DNA of 64,000 nt from Billgrantia antri (GTDB taxonomy: Bacteria; Pseudomonadota; Gammaproteobacteria; Pseudomonadales; Halomonadaceae). Where the stretch lies: positions 390,812 to 454,811 of the forward strand of contig NZ_JAHYCA010000004.1 of the NCBI RefSeq assembly GCF_019430905.1, written 5' to 3'. Of the stretch, positions 29,632 to 38,952 are shown one piece after another. A program made the translations under genes and the position numbers. The number at the start of each line of letters is the position of its first letter. Position 1 is the first letter of the stretch. A model generated the notes under the pieces. That model worked only from the letters and a program-made list of their open reading frames with translations. It was not told the DNA's origin and searched no databases.

Positions 29632-30461
29632 TACGCCTGGTCTCGTTCAACATAAACGGGCTGCGCGCCCGCCTGCACCAGCTCGAGGCGCTAATCGCCG
29701 CCCACCAGCCGCTAGTGATCGGGCTGCAGGAAACCAAGGTCCACGACGACGAGTTCCCTCGCGAGGCAGTCGAGGCCATGGGCTACCACGTCCACTATCA
29801 CGGCCAGAAAGGCCACTACGGCGTGGCCCTGATGTGTCACAAGGCGCTCTGTCCCAGCGGGCCGGAGGAGGTCTTCTTCGGTCTGCCCGACGATGGCGAG
29901 GAGTCCCAGCGACGCTTGATCGGGGCGCGCTTGCGCACCGCCGATGGCGAGACGCTGACCGTGTGGAACGGCTACTTTCCCCAGGGCGAAAATGTCGACC
30001 ACCCGACCAAGTTTCCCAACAAGCGCGAGTTCTACGCCCAGTTGATCCGATTACTGCACGAGCGGCACCGCCCCGACGAGCGGCTGGCGGTGATGGGGGA
30101 TTTCAATATCTCACCCGAGGATATCGACATCGGCATCGGCGAAGACAACCGCAAGCGCTGGCTACGCGAAGGCAAGACCAGCTTCCAACCCATCGAACGG
30201 GAGTGGCTGGGCACACTCAAGGCGTGGGGGCTCACCGACAGCTATCGCGTACGCTACCCCGAGGCGGATGACCGCTTCAGCTGGTTCGACTACCGCTCCC
30301 GTGGCTTCGAACGCGAGCCCAGGCGCGGGCTGCGCATCGACTACATCCTGGTGACCGATTCCTTGGCCAAGCAGGTGCGTGACGCCGGCATCGACTACGA
30401 CTTGCGCGGCATGGAGCGACCTTCTGACCACGCCCCGGTGTGGACCGACTTCGACATCTGA
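29628..30461 (+). CDS. xthA: exodeoxyribonuclease III
   Basis: This 277-residue enzyme cleaves DNA at abasic sites and degrades 3' ends of duplex DNA in base excision repair. Motifs are [19 protein letters not shown] with the metal-binding glutamate, [35 protein letters not shown] and the catalytic [11 protein letters not shown]. Translation starts at a GTG that overlaps the stop of the preceding small gene. The next gene is convergent, 36 bases away. Confidence 0.95.
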   Translation: MIRLVSFNINGLRARLHQLEALIAAHQPLVIGLQETKVHDDEFPREAVEAMGYHVHYHGQKGHYGVALMCHKALCPSGPEEVFFGLPDDGEESQRRLIGARLRTADGETLTVWNGYFPQGENVDHPTKFPNKREFYAQLIRLLHERHRPDERLAVMGDFNISPEDIDIGIGEDNRKRWLREGKTSFQPIEREWLGTLKAWGLTDSYRVRYPEADDRFSWFDYRSRGFEREPRRGLRIDYILVTDSLAKQVRDAGIDYDLRGMERPSDHAPVWTDFDI

Positions 30462-30497
30462 AACCTTGATACCTCGACCCGCAGGGGAAGCCCCTCC

Positions 30498-31592
30498 CTA
30501 ACGGGTCGAGAGCCAGCGCGGATCAACTTCAGCTCCATGATGCTGTGCTTGCTGCATGGCCTGTCGGGCCAGCTCGACTTGTCCCCAGGCATGGGCCAGC
30601 AGGCCCAGGCGCCGCCAGTCCGAGCCTTCTCCACTGAGCCTGGCCACCTCGCGCCAGGCCCCGAGCGCCCGCTCACGATCGCGGGCTTCCTCCCAGGCCC
30701 GGGCCAGCAGGCGGCGGTTGGCCAGGGTGTCGGGTAGTGCCCCGTCTGCCAGCGCCGCCTCCAGGTATTCAGCGGCACGAGCCGGGGTACCGGCTGCCAG
30801 ATTCAGTTCGATGCGCTTGCGCAGATCCTCCTCGCCGGATAGCACTCCCAGCCGCCAGCCGGCCTCCCAGAGCGCCGCAGCCCGCTGTGCATCGCCAGCT
30901 CCATGGGCCAAAGCTGCGGCACGCCGCCAGGCTTCGGGCTCGGCTTGAGCGGTTAACGAAGCTTCCAGCCTTGCCAGCGCCTGCTCGCCGCGTCCGGCTC
31001 GCTGGAACACGGTGGCCGCAAGCGCCTGCCGACGCTCGCCCGGGGCCGGGTCGTCGGCCATTGCGCGCTCGACCCACTGCGCCGCTTCCTCCCAGCGCTC
31101 CAGCTCCGCCAAGGCACGCGCCAGGCGCCAACGCTCGTCGGGGCTGCCGTCGTGTCGCTCGAGCCAGTCGAGCCACAGCGTCACTGCCTCTTCGGTTTCG
31201 CCGACGGCCAAGCGCAGCCTTGCTTCCTCACGCAGCCAGCGATCACGCTGCGTCTGCGGTGCCTCCTGGGTTCTGCGGGCCTGGCGCAGATGGTCGGCAG
31301 CCGCCTCGTTGCGCCCTGCCCCGGCTTCGGCGCCGGCCGCCAACTGGTGATAAAGCGCGCTGGCCCAGCGGTCGGCGGCATTGCCCCCCTCGAGCCGCTG
31401 CGCCTGGGCACGGGCGTGCTGGCTCACGCTGGCGTGTTCACCCTGCTGCAGCTGTGCATGCAACCGCTCGAGATCGGCAATGATATCGCCGGGAAGCGGC
31501 GGGGCTTGAGCCGCCGCCGAAGCGGCTACCAGCAGTCCGGCACAGAGCGCAAGACCGCAGGCCACGAGACGTCGTACGACACGCATTGGCAT
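30498..31592 (-). CDS. periplasmic TPR protein of the TonB operon
   Basis: This 364-residue protein has a signal peptide (about 1-28, ending ASAAA-QA). The rest is helical, with TPR-like repeats such as ERWRLARALAELERWEEAAQWVERAM, shown here only in part as LARALAELERWEEAAQ, and LARAWEEARDRERALGAW. It is the last gene of the DUF3450-ttpC-exbB-exbD-tonB operon, with only 3 bases after tonB. A TPR gene closes similar Vibrio-type TonB2 operons, where it probably stabilises or scaffolds the complex. The exact role is inferred from position. Either ATG, at 31592 or 31586, could start it; GAGGTAAG lies just upstream. Confidence 0.75.
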   Translation of the reverse strand: MPMRVVRRLVACGLALCAGLLVAASAAAQAPPLPGDIIADLERLHAQLQQGEHASVSQHARAQAQRLEGGNAADRWASALYHQLAAGAEAGAGRNEAAADHLRQARRTQEAPQTQRDRWLREEARLRLAVGETEEAVTLWLDWLERHDGSPDERWRLARALAELERWEEAAQWVERAMADDPAPGERRQALAATVFQRAGRGEQALARLEASLTAQAEPEAWRRAAALAHGAGDAQRAAALWEAGWRLGVLSGEEDLRKRIELNLAAGTPARAAEYLEAALADGALPDTLANRRLLARAWEEARDRERALGAWREVARLSGEGSDWRRLGLLAHAWGQVELARQAMQQAQHHGAEVDPRWLSTR

Positions 31593-31595
31593 GGC

Positions 31596-32351
31596 TTACC
31601 TCAACTGAAATTCGAGGCGCTGACGCGCACGGCGTATGCCGCTGGCGGGCTCGAACTGCCAGCGCGCCACGGCCTGCTCGGCGGCCGAATCGAATACGTT
31701 GCGCGGTTGCGATTCGACCACACGGATGGAGGAGCGATCGACGCTACCGTCGGGGCGAATCAGAAACTGCAACTCTACGTGTCCCTCCAAGCCACGCCGC
31801 TGGGCACGCGAGGGGTACTCCGGCGGTACGCGGTTGGTCGGCGTGATCTGGCCGACATCCACCGGCCCTTGCTCGGCGGGCGCAGGCTCGGCCGAAGCCG
31901 CACTGGGTGCCGACGACGGGCTCGGCTGGGGAGACGGCGCGGGTTCGGGCGTCGGCTGCGGAACCGGCTCAGGCGCTGGCCGAGGTGGCGGATCGGGCTC
32001 CGGCGGCGGTTCCGGCCGGGCCTCGCTGAGCTCGGGCAGGCTGGTATCGAGCTCAAGCGGCTCCACCGGCTCCGGCGGAAGCTCCGGCTCGGGCATCGCG
32101 ATCGTGCTCTCCAGCGGGGGTAACGGCTCCGGCTGCGGAGGGGTGGTCGCTTCGACCTGAGGAGGCGGAGGCTCCGCTACGGGCTCGACCACCTCCTCCA
32201 CAACGTCGGGCGCCTCGACCATCGTCATGGTCAGGTTCTCGTCGATCACGTCGAACTCCTCCTCGGGCGGCGTGACCAACAAGCCCAGCAGCCAGAAGAG
32301 CAGCAGTGCGAGCGCCACTCCGCCCAGCGATGAGAACGGTATCCGCGTCAC
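31596..32351 (-). CDS. tonB: TonB energy-transducing protein
   Basis: This 251-residue protein passes proton-motive energy from ExbB/ExbD to outer-membrane receptors. One N-terminal membrane helix (about 11-27) is followed by a long Pro/Glu-rich spacer (about 45-160). The C-terminal TonB domain (about 170-251) shows PPEYPSRAQRRGLEGHVELQF and FDSAAEQAVARWQFEPA, the classical YP and W-F signatures. It starts with a GTG that overlaps the exbD stop (GTGA). A Glu-Pro-rich rather than Lys-Pro-rich spacer gives it an unusually acidic periplasmic part, which could reflect a high-salt environment. Confidence 0.92.
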   Translation of the reverse strand: MTRIPFSSLGGVALALLLFWLLGLLVTPPEEEFDVIDENLTMTMVEAPDVVEEVVEPVAEPPPPQVEATTPPQPEPLPPLESTIAMPEPELPPEPVEPLELDTSLPELSEARPEPPPEPDPPPRPAPEPVPQPTPEPAPSPQPSPSSAPSAASAEPAPAEQGPVDVGQITPTNRVPPEYPSRAQRRGLEGHVELQFLIRPDGSVDRSSIRVVESQPRNVFDSAAEQAVARWQFEPASGIRRARQRLEFQLR

Positions 32352-32755
32352 GACCGGCTCCGGCTGGCAGCGACCGCGACCTGTTCCACACCGGCTTCGC
32401 GGATGTGATCCATCACCTCGATCAGCAGGCCGGTGGTCGAGTCGCGGTCGGCCTGGATCACCACCGAGCCGTCATCGCTCACCAGACCGGCCACCTCGGC
32501 ACCGACGCGATGCAGGTCTACTGCGCGGCCGTCGACCCACACCGCCCCTTCCGGCGTAATGGCGACCATTACCTGGGCATCGGGCCTTGGGGAAGCGGCA
32601 CTCGATTCGGGTCGCTCGATCTCCACCCCGCTCTCCTTGATGAAGCTGGTGGTGACGATGAAGAAGATCAGCATGATGAAGACGACGTCCAGCATCGGCG
32701 TCAGGTTGACTTCGCTGGCTTCACCGTCGTCGGCGCCAAGGCGGCGTCTACGCAT
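32348..32755 (-). CDS. exbD: biopolymer transport protein ExbD
   Basis: This 135-residue inner-membrane protein forms the proton channel with ExbB. The single helix carries the essential aspartate in VNLTPMLDVVFIMLIFFIVT, followed by a periplasmic domain. It overlaps exbB by 8 bases upstream and tonB by 4 downstream. Short size and context match ExbD2 of TtpC-type TonB systems. Confidence 0.93.
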   Translation of the reverse strand: MRRRRLGADDGEASEVNLTPMLDVVFIMLIFFIVTTSFIKESGVEIERPESSAASPRPDAQVMVAITPEGAVWVDGRAVDLHRVGAEVAGLVSDDGSVVIQADRDSTTGLLIEVMDHIREAGVEQVAVAASRSRS

Positions 32756-33284
32756 CGTTATCCTCCACGGCGCGAGCCAAGCGGTCGTGCAGCCGCTGGT
32801 CCTCGCGACGAATGATGTGCTCGAGGCGACTGGTGAACAGCAGCCCCACCACCGCCACCGCCATACCGGTCAGAGTGGGCAGAGTGGCACGGGCCACGCC
32901 ATCGGCCATGGCGCGGGCCTGGCTGGTATCGGCCATCGCCAGGCTATCGAATACGGCGATCATGCCGGTCACGGTACCCAGCAGGCCCAGCAGTGGACAC
33001 AGCGCCACCAGCAGCCTGAGCCACGGCAGCGGCCGGCGCAGCCGCCCGATCAGTTCCCGCACCCAGGCTTCGCGCAAGGTCAGTGCACTCCAGCTCAAAT
33101 GGTCCTGGCGCGCCGCCCAGCGCGCGATCAGGGCACGCCTCGCCCGTCGGTAGGTGATGCGGAAATACCACACCCGCTCCAGTGCCAGGCTGAACAGCAG
33201 CGTTGCCACCAGGGCGATCACTACCAGAACCGCTCCGCCCGCCTCGACCAGGCGCTGCAGTGGCTCAAGCCAGAGCGGGATCAC
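32748..33284 (-). CDS. exbB: ExbB-type proton channel protein (short form)
   Basis: This 178-residue protein has three membrane segments (about 17-36, 90-110 and 130-152). The MotA/TolQ/ExbB core is visible in PLLGLLGTVTGMIAVFD and ATLPTLTGMAVAVVGLLF. The compact size is that of ExbB2 in TtpC-dependent TonB systems. Its GTG start lies 20 bases inside the end of ttpC, and its end overlaps exbD by 8 bases, so the operon is tightly packed. Confidence 0.9.
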   Translation of the reverse strand: MIPLWLEPLQRLVEAGGAVLVVIALVATLLFSLALERVWYFRITYRRARRALIARWAARQDHLSWSALTLREAWVRELIGRLRRPLPWLRLLVALCPLLGLLGTVTGMIAVFDSLAMADTSQARAMADGVARATLPTLTGMAVAVVGLLFTSRLEHIIRREDQRLHDRLARAVEDNDA

Positions 33285-34647
33285 GGCGCGTGCTCCCGGT
33301 GACGCTATCGGGCCCGTGCGGGCGCTGCTCGAGCTGCTCGGCCAGGGCAGCGCTCGCCTGACCCTCGACCAAGCCGGCCAGCTGTCGGCTACGGCCCGCC
33401 AGTGCCGTGTGGGCGAACAGCAGCGGCACGGCGGTGATCAGGCCCAGCACGGTGGTGACCAGCGCCTGGCTGATGCCGCCCGCCATCAGCTGTGGATCGC
33501 CGGTACCGAACACGGTGATCGCCTGGAAAGTCACAATCATACCGGTCACGGTGCCCAGCAACCCCAGTAACGGTGCCACGGCAGCCAGCAGCTTGACGAT
33601 CGGCTGACCGCGCTCGAGGCGCGGCAGCTCCGCCAGTACTGCTTCATCGAGGCGTGCTTCCAGCGCTTCCGGCACGGGGTCGTCTCTCAGCGCACGAAAA
33701 CGCAGCAGCACGCGACCCAGCGGGTTGTCTTCACGCAGGGTGTCGAGATCATGCAATTGGCGCCGCATGGCCAGCGTCACCTTGAGCAAGTAGCCATACT
33801 GCAGCAATGCCACCAGCAGGCCGATGGCGCCGAGCCCGACCACCACATAACCCACGGCTCCCCCCTGGTGGAAGCGCTCGAGCAGACTGGGACGCTGCGC
33901 CAAGGCTGACATCACCTCGCCCCCTGTCGGGTCCAACGAAAGTGCGCGCGCTTCGCCGGCATGAAATGCCGCCAGGCCGTCGACTACTTCGGACGGCGTA
34001 CGCTCGACCACCGACAGGGCACCGTCTTCGGCGCCACGTCGCAGCAGATGGCTATCGGTAAAGGCCGCAAAGTCGCCCAGACGTACGATTTCACGGGAAG
34101 CGATTTCGCCACTGGCGTCCGCCACCGGTGCCTGGAAACGGACCACCCGGCCGGTATCGGCAGTCAGCGCAATCAGGCTATCGGCAAAGGCCTCCAACTG
34201 CTCGAGCTCGAGCACCTCGGTATCGCCCAGGCGCGGCGGCAGTTCGGGACCACCCACGACGAGCCAGCTATCCGCCAGGCTGTCGCGCAGCTCGCCGCTA
34301 TGCTGCTTCAGTGAAGCCAGAATCGCCTCGAGGTCATCCCCCTGCTCATCCTGGCGGGCTGCCAACGCTTCGGCTCGCTCGGCCTGCTCAGCCTCTCTCT
34401 GGCGTAACTCTGCGTTACGCTCCTCGGCTTCCGCGTGGGCGGCACGGGCCTCTTGAAGGGCGGCTTCGAGCGCTCCGCGATCTTCCACCAGCTCGGCCAG
34501 GCGCGCACGGTCGCGAGCTTCGGCAGCTTCGCGCTCGGCACGCAGGCTTTCTAGCGGGTCCGATTGGGCTTGCGCCTGTGCCTGGCCCAGGCAGACGCTT
34601 AGCGTGAGTGTTGCCAACAGGGTCGCGGCAAACCGTGTCGCTTTCAT
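33265..34647 (-). CDS. TtpC-type TonB accessory protein (MotA/TolQ/ExbB domain)
   Basis: This 460-residue protein has a signal peptide (about 1-26) and a charged coiled coil (about 32-120, rich in Glu, Ala and Arg). A periplasmic domain follows, then a C-terminal ExbB-like membrane domain (about 275-450) with VKLLAAVAPLLGLLGTVTGM and SQALVTTVLGLITAVPLLF. This layout is that of TtpC, which bridges TonB2 complexes in Vibrio and is needed for siderophore uptake. The start overlaps the DUF3450 stop (ATGA). Confidence 0.88.
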   Translation of the reverse strand: MKATRFAATLLATLTLSVCLGQAQAQAQSDPLESLRAEREAAEARDRARLAELVEDRGALEAALQEARAAHAEAEERNAELRQREAEQAERAEALAARQDEQGDDLEAILASLKQHSGELRDSLADSWLVVGGPELPPRLGDTEVLELEQLEAFADSLIALTADTGRVVRFQAPVADASGEIASREIVRLGDFAAFTDSHLLRRGAEDGALSVVERTPSEVVDGLAAFHAGEARALSLDPTGGEVMSALAQRPSLLERFHQGGAVGYVVVGLGAIGLLVALLQYGYLLKVTLAMRRQLHDLDTLREDNPLGRVLLRFRALRDDPVPEALEARLDEAVLAELPRLERGQPIVKLLAAVAPLLGLLGTVTGMIVTFQAITVFGTGDPQLMAGGISQALVTTVLGLITAVPLLFAHTALAGRSRQLAGLVEGQASAALAEQLEQRPHGPDSVTGSTRRDPALA

Positions 34648-35417
34648 GTGTCGTCCTCCACTGACTCAAGCGGCTGCGATAGCGGCACATTGAGCAGTTC
34701 CGGGGCGCGGCGGTCACGCGCGATGCGCAGCCCGTTGCGAACCTCACGCCGCTGCGCCTCATCGAGCGCCGCCCAGCTTCCCGCATCGGCCTGCCAGAAC
34801 CGCCCGGCACGGCCATCCGGCGTAAGGTAATAGAAACCCACGCGCCCCAGGCGCAGGTAATCCACCTCGCGGCGCGACTCGCCCTCGCCGAGGTAGCCGC
34901 GCCAGGCATCGACGTCACGCCCGTAGTCCAGCTCGGCACGCCAGGCTTCGATGATCCGTTCCCAGCGCTCGGCGACGGACAGCTCACCGGCTTGGCTTTG
35001 GCTGCGCAAGCTGGCAACCCGCGCCAGGCGCTCCTGACGCAGGAACGGCATGTCGCTCTCGATCCACTGCTCGAGTCGATCGACCAAGCGCGCCTCCAGC
35101 GCCGGCAAGGCGTCGCGCGTCTCTTCCAGGGTATCCAGGGCCTGCTCACGACGGTTCAGTGACTCCGCCTGGCGCTCGATTCGCGGGGCGAGCTCGGCGT
35201 TCTCGCGTGCCAGGCGGCGTTCGGCGCGCTCCAGCTCGCGCAGCTCCTCGAGCATCGCCCGCGATGCATCGTCGGCGGCATCGATGCGCGCCTGCAGTTC
35301 AGCCTGGCTGCGCTGAGCCTGCCTGGCCTCTTCATGGATTTCGGGTTCGGCATTGGCCGCAGTGGCAAGCCCCAGCCAGAGCAAACAGACGAGGCAGGGT
35401 TGGCGAAACGATCTCAC
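34644..35417 (-). CDS. DUF3450 family periplasmic protein
   Basis: This 257-residue protein has a signal peptide (about 1-23, ending ANA-EP), a long coiled coil (about 28-110) and a conserved C-terminal part with RVGFYYLTPDGRAGRFW. Those features match DUF3450, which is regularly first in TtpC-type TonB operons, but whose biochemical role is unknown to me. It begins at a GTG 57 bases from a candidate -10 element that is overlapped upstream by a Fur box. It is the first gene of the six-gene operon. Confidence 0.85.
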   Translation of the reverse strand: MRSFRQPCLVCLLWLGLATAANAEPEIHEEARQAQRSQAELQARIDAADDASRAMLEELRELERAERRLARENAELAPRIERQAESLNRREQALDTLEETRDALPALEARLVDRLEQWIESDMPFLRQERLARVASLRSQSQAGELSVAERWERIIEAWRAELDYGRDVDAWRGYLGEGESRREVDYLRLGRVGFYYLTPDGRAGRFWQADAGSWAALDEAQRREVRNGLRIARDRRAPELLNVPLSQPLESVEDDT

Positions 35418-35473
35418 TGGCTACTCCCGAGACGTGAAATGGCGAACGGTCGCCTTGGGTTAGGCGGTGTCAG

Positions 35474-35502
35474 ATGATGCCACTAATGATAATTGTTATC
35501 AA
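35474..35502 (-). promoter_or_regulatory. candidate promoter for the DUF3450-TonB operon
   Basis: Read leftward, TTGATA (35497-35502) and CATCAT (35474-35479) are 17 bases apart. The Fur box covers the -35 and part of the spacer, so bound Fur would exclude polymerase. The -10 match is weak. Confidence 0.45.
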
Positions 35503-35503
35503 T
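35485..35503. promoter_or_regulatory. Fur box, perfect palindrome
   Basis: The 19-base site AATGATAATTGTTATCAAT contains TGATAA and its exact complement TTATCA separated by TTG, close to the GATAAT-type Fur consensus. It is the best iron box in the window. It lies 68 bases upstream of the TonB operon's first gene and about 300 bases upstream of the RTX gene. Confidence 0.8.
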
Positions 35504-35798
35504 CCAGCAAACCACAACACCGCGATACCACTCCCCTCCTTTTCAGCGCCCGACGCAGCAAAATCAGCTTAGGAATTGCGCCAAGAAATGTGCGCTTTTC
35601 ATCCCAAGCGAAATGAAACGGAGCGATATATTTGTACCGTCCTGCCCGTTAGAACGATGCCAGGGACGACAATGGGCGAATGACTGCCCGGCCAGGCGAC
35701 CGCAATCCCTTGTGCTCGCAGGTGCTTGTCTTCTACCGCAGCCGACACTCTGCCCGCCCCCGGCGGCCTGCTTCATTACTAGCAATGGCGGTAGCTCC

Positions 35799-38700
35799 AT
35801 GCGTCCCTTCATCGATGCCTCTCTCAGCAGCCAATGGAACGGCGGCTTCGTGATGGAGATCTTCATCTCCAACCAGGGAACCCAACCGATCGTCGACTAC
35901 CAGGTCAGCTTCACGCTGGACGGCACCATAACTGATATCTGGGGTGGCGTGATCGACGCCTACAGCGACGACCGCTATGCCATCGTCGACGACGATACCG
36001 ACAACGACATCGCCCCGGGCGAGACAGTTCGCTTCAAGTTCAAGGTACTGACCGAAAGCGGCCTGATGCCCTCCGACGTGACCGTGAACGGGGTAACACC
36101 GGAATTTTCGGCCGAGGCGGAGACACTGCTGGCCAGCGAGCCGCTCGAGACGCAGGCGGTCGAATCCAGCCTGTTCGATGCTAACGGAGAGGCCACCGTC
36201 GGTCCCGGCATCACCGCTGCCGAACTGCAGGCGCTGGTCGACGCTGCACCGGAAGGCGCTGTCCTGCACCTGGCTGCCGGCGACTATCGCTTCGACACCA
36301 TGATCAGCGTCTCTCGCTCCGACATCAGCCTCGTCGGGGCTGGACGCGGCGAGACGCGCATCACGTTCACCGACGAGGCCCTTGCCACGGGCGCCTCCCA
36401 TGGCTTCCTGGCTGAGAGCAAGACGACCCAGTTCGCCGGCTACCTCAAGCAGAACGCCGCCATGGGCGAAGATACCCTGTCGCTCAAGACCGACCATGGC
36501 TTGCAGGCCGGTGATACCGTGCGTATCTGGCAGGACAACACGCAGGAGTATTTCGACGAGATCGGCGACACCTCCTGGCAGCAGCTCAACGCTCCGTTGC
36601 GCACCAGCATGGCCAAGGTGATGGCTGTCGATGGCGGCACAGTCACCCTCGATCGTGGTGTGCACTTCGATTTCGACAGCGGCGCCGCCAAGGTCCAGCG
36701 CTACGATGCGCTGGAGAACGTGACCCTCAAGGGGTTCTCGGTGGGCTTCGAGCTAGGAGTGCCGAACAAGGCCGACTTCAGCAACACGCTTACCCACCTG
36801 ACCGACTATCAGGCGATCAAACTCAACGGCACCGTGGGTGCCCATATCAGCGACATCGAAGTGCTCAACGGGCCTTTCACCGCCTTCGAGTTCGCGCTCT
36901 CTCTCGACCTGCAGGCCGATTCACTTGGCGCCCATGGGGCCTTCAACAAGGGCAGCGGCGGTAACGGCTATGCCTTCGAGCTACGCGAAAGCTATGACGG
37001 CGTTTACACGCAGCTCGAGGACACAGGCATGCGCCATAGCGTACTGTTCTCCTCGTGGCGCTCATCGGTCGGCAACGACATCCACGTGACGTCCACGGAT
37101 CGCGACATCAACTTCCACGGTGGCCAGGATCACGGCAATACCGTGCACGTCGAGCAATCGATTCGTGACGCGGATGCCGATGGTCTTTCTCCCGTGGTCT
37201 GGTACAACGAAGGCGGGCACAGCTTCGGGTCCATCACCGAGGCCGGCGCCAACCAGATCACCTTCGACTACGTCATCGGCTCGCGCCGTGACGACATCAT
37301 TCAAGGGACCGACAATGGCGTCTATCTCGATGGCGCTCTGGGCCATGACACTCTGTTCGGCGGTACCGGGAACGATATCCTGCGAGGCGGTCTCGGCAAC
37401 GACCTTCTTGACGGCGGCGCCGGCTTCGACATTGCCCACATGGAGCAGAACCACGACGCCTACACCGTTCAGTTCAATGAGGACGGCAGCGTCCAACTGG
37501 CAGGGGGCAGCAGCGACGCCGATACCTTGATCGGTATCGAAAGGGTGCTATTCGCCGATGGCATCGAGCTCGATGTCCCCAGCCGGACCTTCGCCCAGGG
37601 AGAGCAACCGAACGTCCCCACACCGGATGAGATTCTCTCTGACTCGGCTCAGGACACCAGCGACACCACCGTGTCGTCACCTACCTCGAGCATCATCGAG
37701 CCCGAACCGGCGCTTGCCGAAGAGCCAGTAGACGAACCGATTATCATCGCCAGCGCAATGGAGGTCGGGCTGAGCGTGGTCAGCCGCTGGCTCGGCGGCT
37801 ACGTGATGCGCGTGGAGATCGCCAACCGCTCGAGCAGCGATGTGGCCAGCCCCGAGATCACCTTCACGCTGCCAGCGGACGTCACCACCTTTTACGGTGC
37901 CACCTTGCTGGAACGTGACGGCGATACATATCGGATCGCCTATGATGGCAGCGACACGCTCCAGGCGGACAGCATCATGCGCTTCTCCTTCAAGGCGTAT
38001 GCACCGGTGAGCGAGGCGCCGGCTTCACTCGCCCTGAACGGAACGGAGCTATCGCTCTATCCGCAGGCTCTGATTGCCGGCGAGGCGGCAGATTCCGAAC
38101 TGATGGACGTTCTCTACCCCGCCCCAACGGCAGCTGACTTTCTGGCCCTTACCAGCAATATCACCAAGACCTGGTCGGGCGGCTACATGACCGAGGTGCT
38201 GGTAACCAATACCTCCGATGTGACCATCGACCAGCCTTCGTTGAGCTTCAGCCTGCCCGGAACCATTACCGACATGTGGAATGGCGAGTTTCTTGCCACT
38301 GACGAAGGCTATGTCGTCAGCGCCATCAATGGCGGAGCGGTACTGGATCCCGGCGAGACATGGCGCGTTTCCTACAAGGTCCGCGACGACAGCTACGCCC
38401 TGCCTGACAATCTCAATGCCGAAGGCGAGCTGTTAGGCGTGCCCACCATGGAAGACGATGGCCTGATCGGCACCGAGGGCGAAGACACCCTGCAAGGCAC
38501 GGCGGCTAGCGATTCTCTCTACGGTGGCCTGGGGAGCGACAGACTGACCGGCGGTGCAGGCGGCGATCACTTCGTCTATCTCTCGACCTTCGAGTCCACG
38601 GCATTCGACAGCGATATCATTGTCGATTTTGATCGCAGCGAAGGTGACCTGATCGACCTCTCAGGCATCGATGCCGACCTCGCCACCGAAGGCGAACAGG

Positions 38701-38861
38701 CGTTCTCTTGGGTCGGCAACGCGGCCTTCAGTGGGACGGCGGGCGAGCTACGCAGCGAAGGCGGTCAGGTCCAGGGCGACGTCAACGGCGACGGCGTCGT
38801 TGATATACAGGTCGACGTGCTGGGCGTCGACAGCCTGCGCGCCGACGACTTCATGCTCTAG
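35799..38861 (+). CDS. large secreted RTX protein with CBM2-like domains and a beta-helix, 1020 aa
   Basis: Three copies of a CBM2-like module appear at about 1-100, 658-745 and 785-880, each with a W-x-GG-(F/Y) core (QWNGGFVMEI, RWLGGYVMRV, TWSGGYMTEV). A right-handed beta-helix of pectate-lyase type covers about 135-490. RTX calcium-binding nonapeptides lie at about 510-545 (GGTGNDILRGG) and 890-925. The end, DSLRADDFML, resembles type I secretion targets, and no Sec signal is seen. A polysaccharide-binding, lyase- or epimerase-like surface protein is plausible, but no catalytic residues were identified. No type I exporter is in the window. The ATG at 35799 begins directly before the first module; the ribosome site is weak. 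Confidence 0.75.
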   Translation: MRPFIDASLSSQWNGGFVMEIFISNQGTQPIVDYQVSFTLDGTITDIWGGVIDAYSDDRYAIVDDDTDNDIAPGETVRFKFKVLTESGLMPSDVTVNGVTPEFSAEAETLLASEPLETQAVESSLFDANGEATVGPGITAAELQALVDAAPEGAVLHLAAGDYRFDTMISVSRSDISLVGAGRGETRITFTDEALATGASHGFLAESKTTQFAGYLKQNAAMGEDTLSLKTDHGLQAGDTVRIWQDNTQEYFDEIGDTSWQQLNAPLRTSMAKVMAVDGGTVTLDRGVHFDFDSGAAKVQRYDALENVTLKGFSVGFELGVPNKADFSNTLTHLTDYQAIKLNGTVGAHISDIEVLNGPFTAFEFALSLDLQADSLGAHGAFNKGSGGNGYAFELRESYDGVYTQLEDTGMRHSVLFSSWRSSVGNDIHVTSTDRDINFHGGQDHGNTVHVEQSIRDADADGLSPVVWYNEGGHSFGSITEAGANQITFDYVIGSRRDDIIQGTDNGVYLDGALGHDTLFGGTGNDILRGGLGNDLLDGGAGFDIAHMEQNHDAYTVQFNEDGSVQLAGGSSDADTLIGIERVLFADGIELDVPSRTFAQGEQPNVPTPDEILSDSAQDTSDTTVSSPTSSIIEPEPALAEEPVDEPIIIASAMEVGLSVVSRWLGGYVMRVEIANRSSSDVASPEITFTLPADVTTFYGATLLERDGDTYRIAYDGSDTLQADSIMRFSFKAYAPVSEAPASLALNGTELSLYPQALIAGEAADSELMDVLYPAPTAADFLALTSNITKTWSGGYMTEVLVTNTSDVTIDQPSLSFSLPGTITDMWNGEFLATDEGYVVSAINGGAVLDPGETWRVSYKVRDDSYALPDNLNAEGELLGVPTMEDDGLIGTEGEDTLQGTAASDSLYGGLGSDRLTGGAGGDHFVYLSTFESTAFDSDIIVDFDRSEGDLIDLSGIDADLATEGEQAFSWVGNAAFSGTAGELRSEGGQVQGDVNGDGVVDIQVDVLGVDSLRADDFML

Positions 38862-38892
38862 GCATCGCGAGCTGCAGGACTCTCTCGGAACT

Positions 38893-38920
38893 ACGCCCGG
38901 CCATGCGCCGGGCGTTCTTG
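38893..38920 (+). terminator. terminator after the RTX gene
   Basis: A 9-bp stem ACGCCCGGC/GCCGGGCGT with a five-base loop (38893-38915) is followed by TCTTG. It lies 31 bases after the stop. The T-run is short. Confidence 0.65.
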
Positions 38921-38952
38921 CCCACTGCCTTTGCTCAAGGGGCCTAACGCAT

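Larger units (their letters stand above)
35418..35798. other. 381-bp intergenic region between the TonB operon and the RTX gene
   Basis: The left third holds the Fur box and a candidate promoter for the leftward operon. The remaining stretch, about 300 bases in front of the rightward RTX gene, is open in one frame back to a TTG at 35493. The residues it would encode look like no secretion signal or domain, so I treat it as an untranslated leader. TATATT at 35627-35632 is a possible -10 with no good -35. I recognise no riboswitch. Confidence 0.5.

Noticed and set aside
35493..35798. Extra 102 N-terminal codons of the RTX protein from a TTG
   Set aside because: The TTG is inside the Fur box, and the encoded residues show no signal peptide or domain. 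The ATG at 35799 begins directly before the first binding module.
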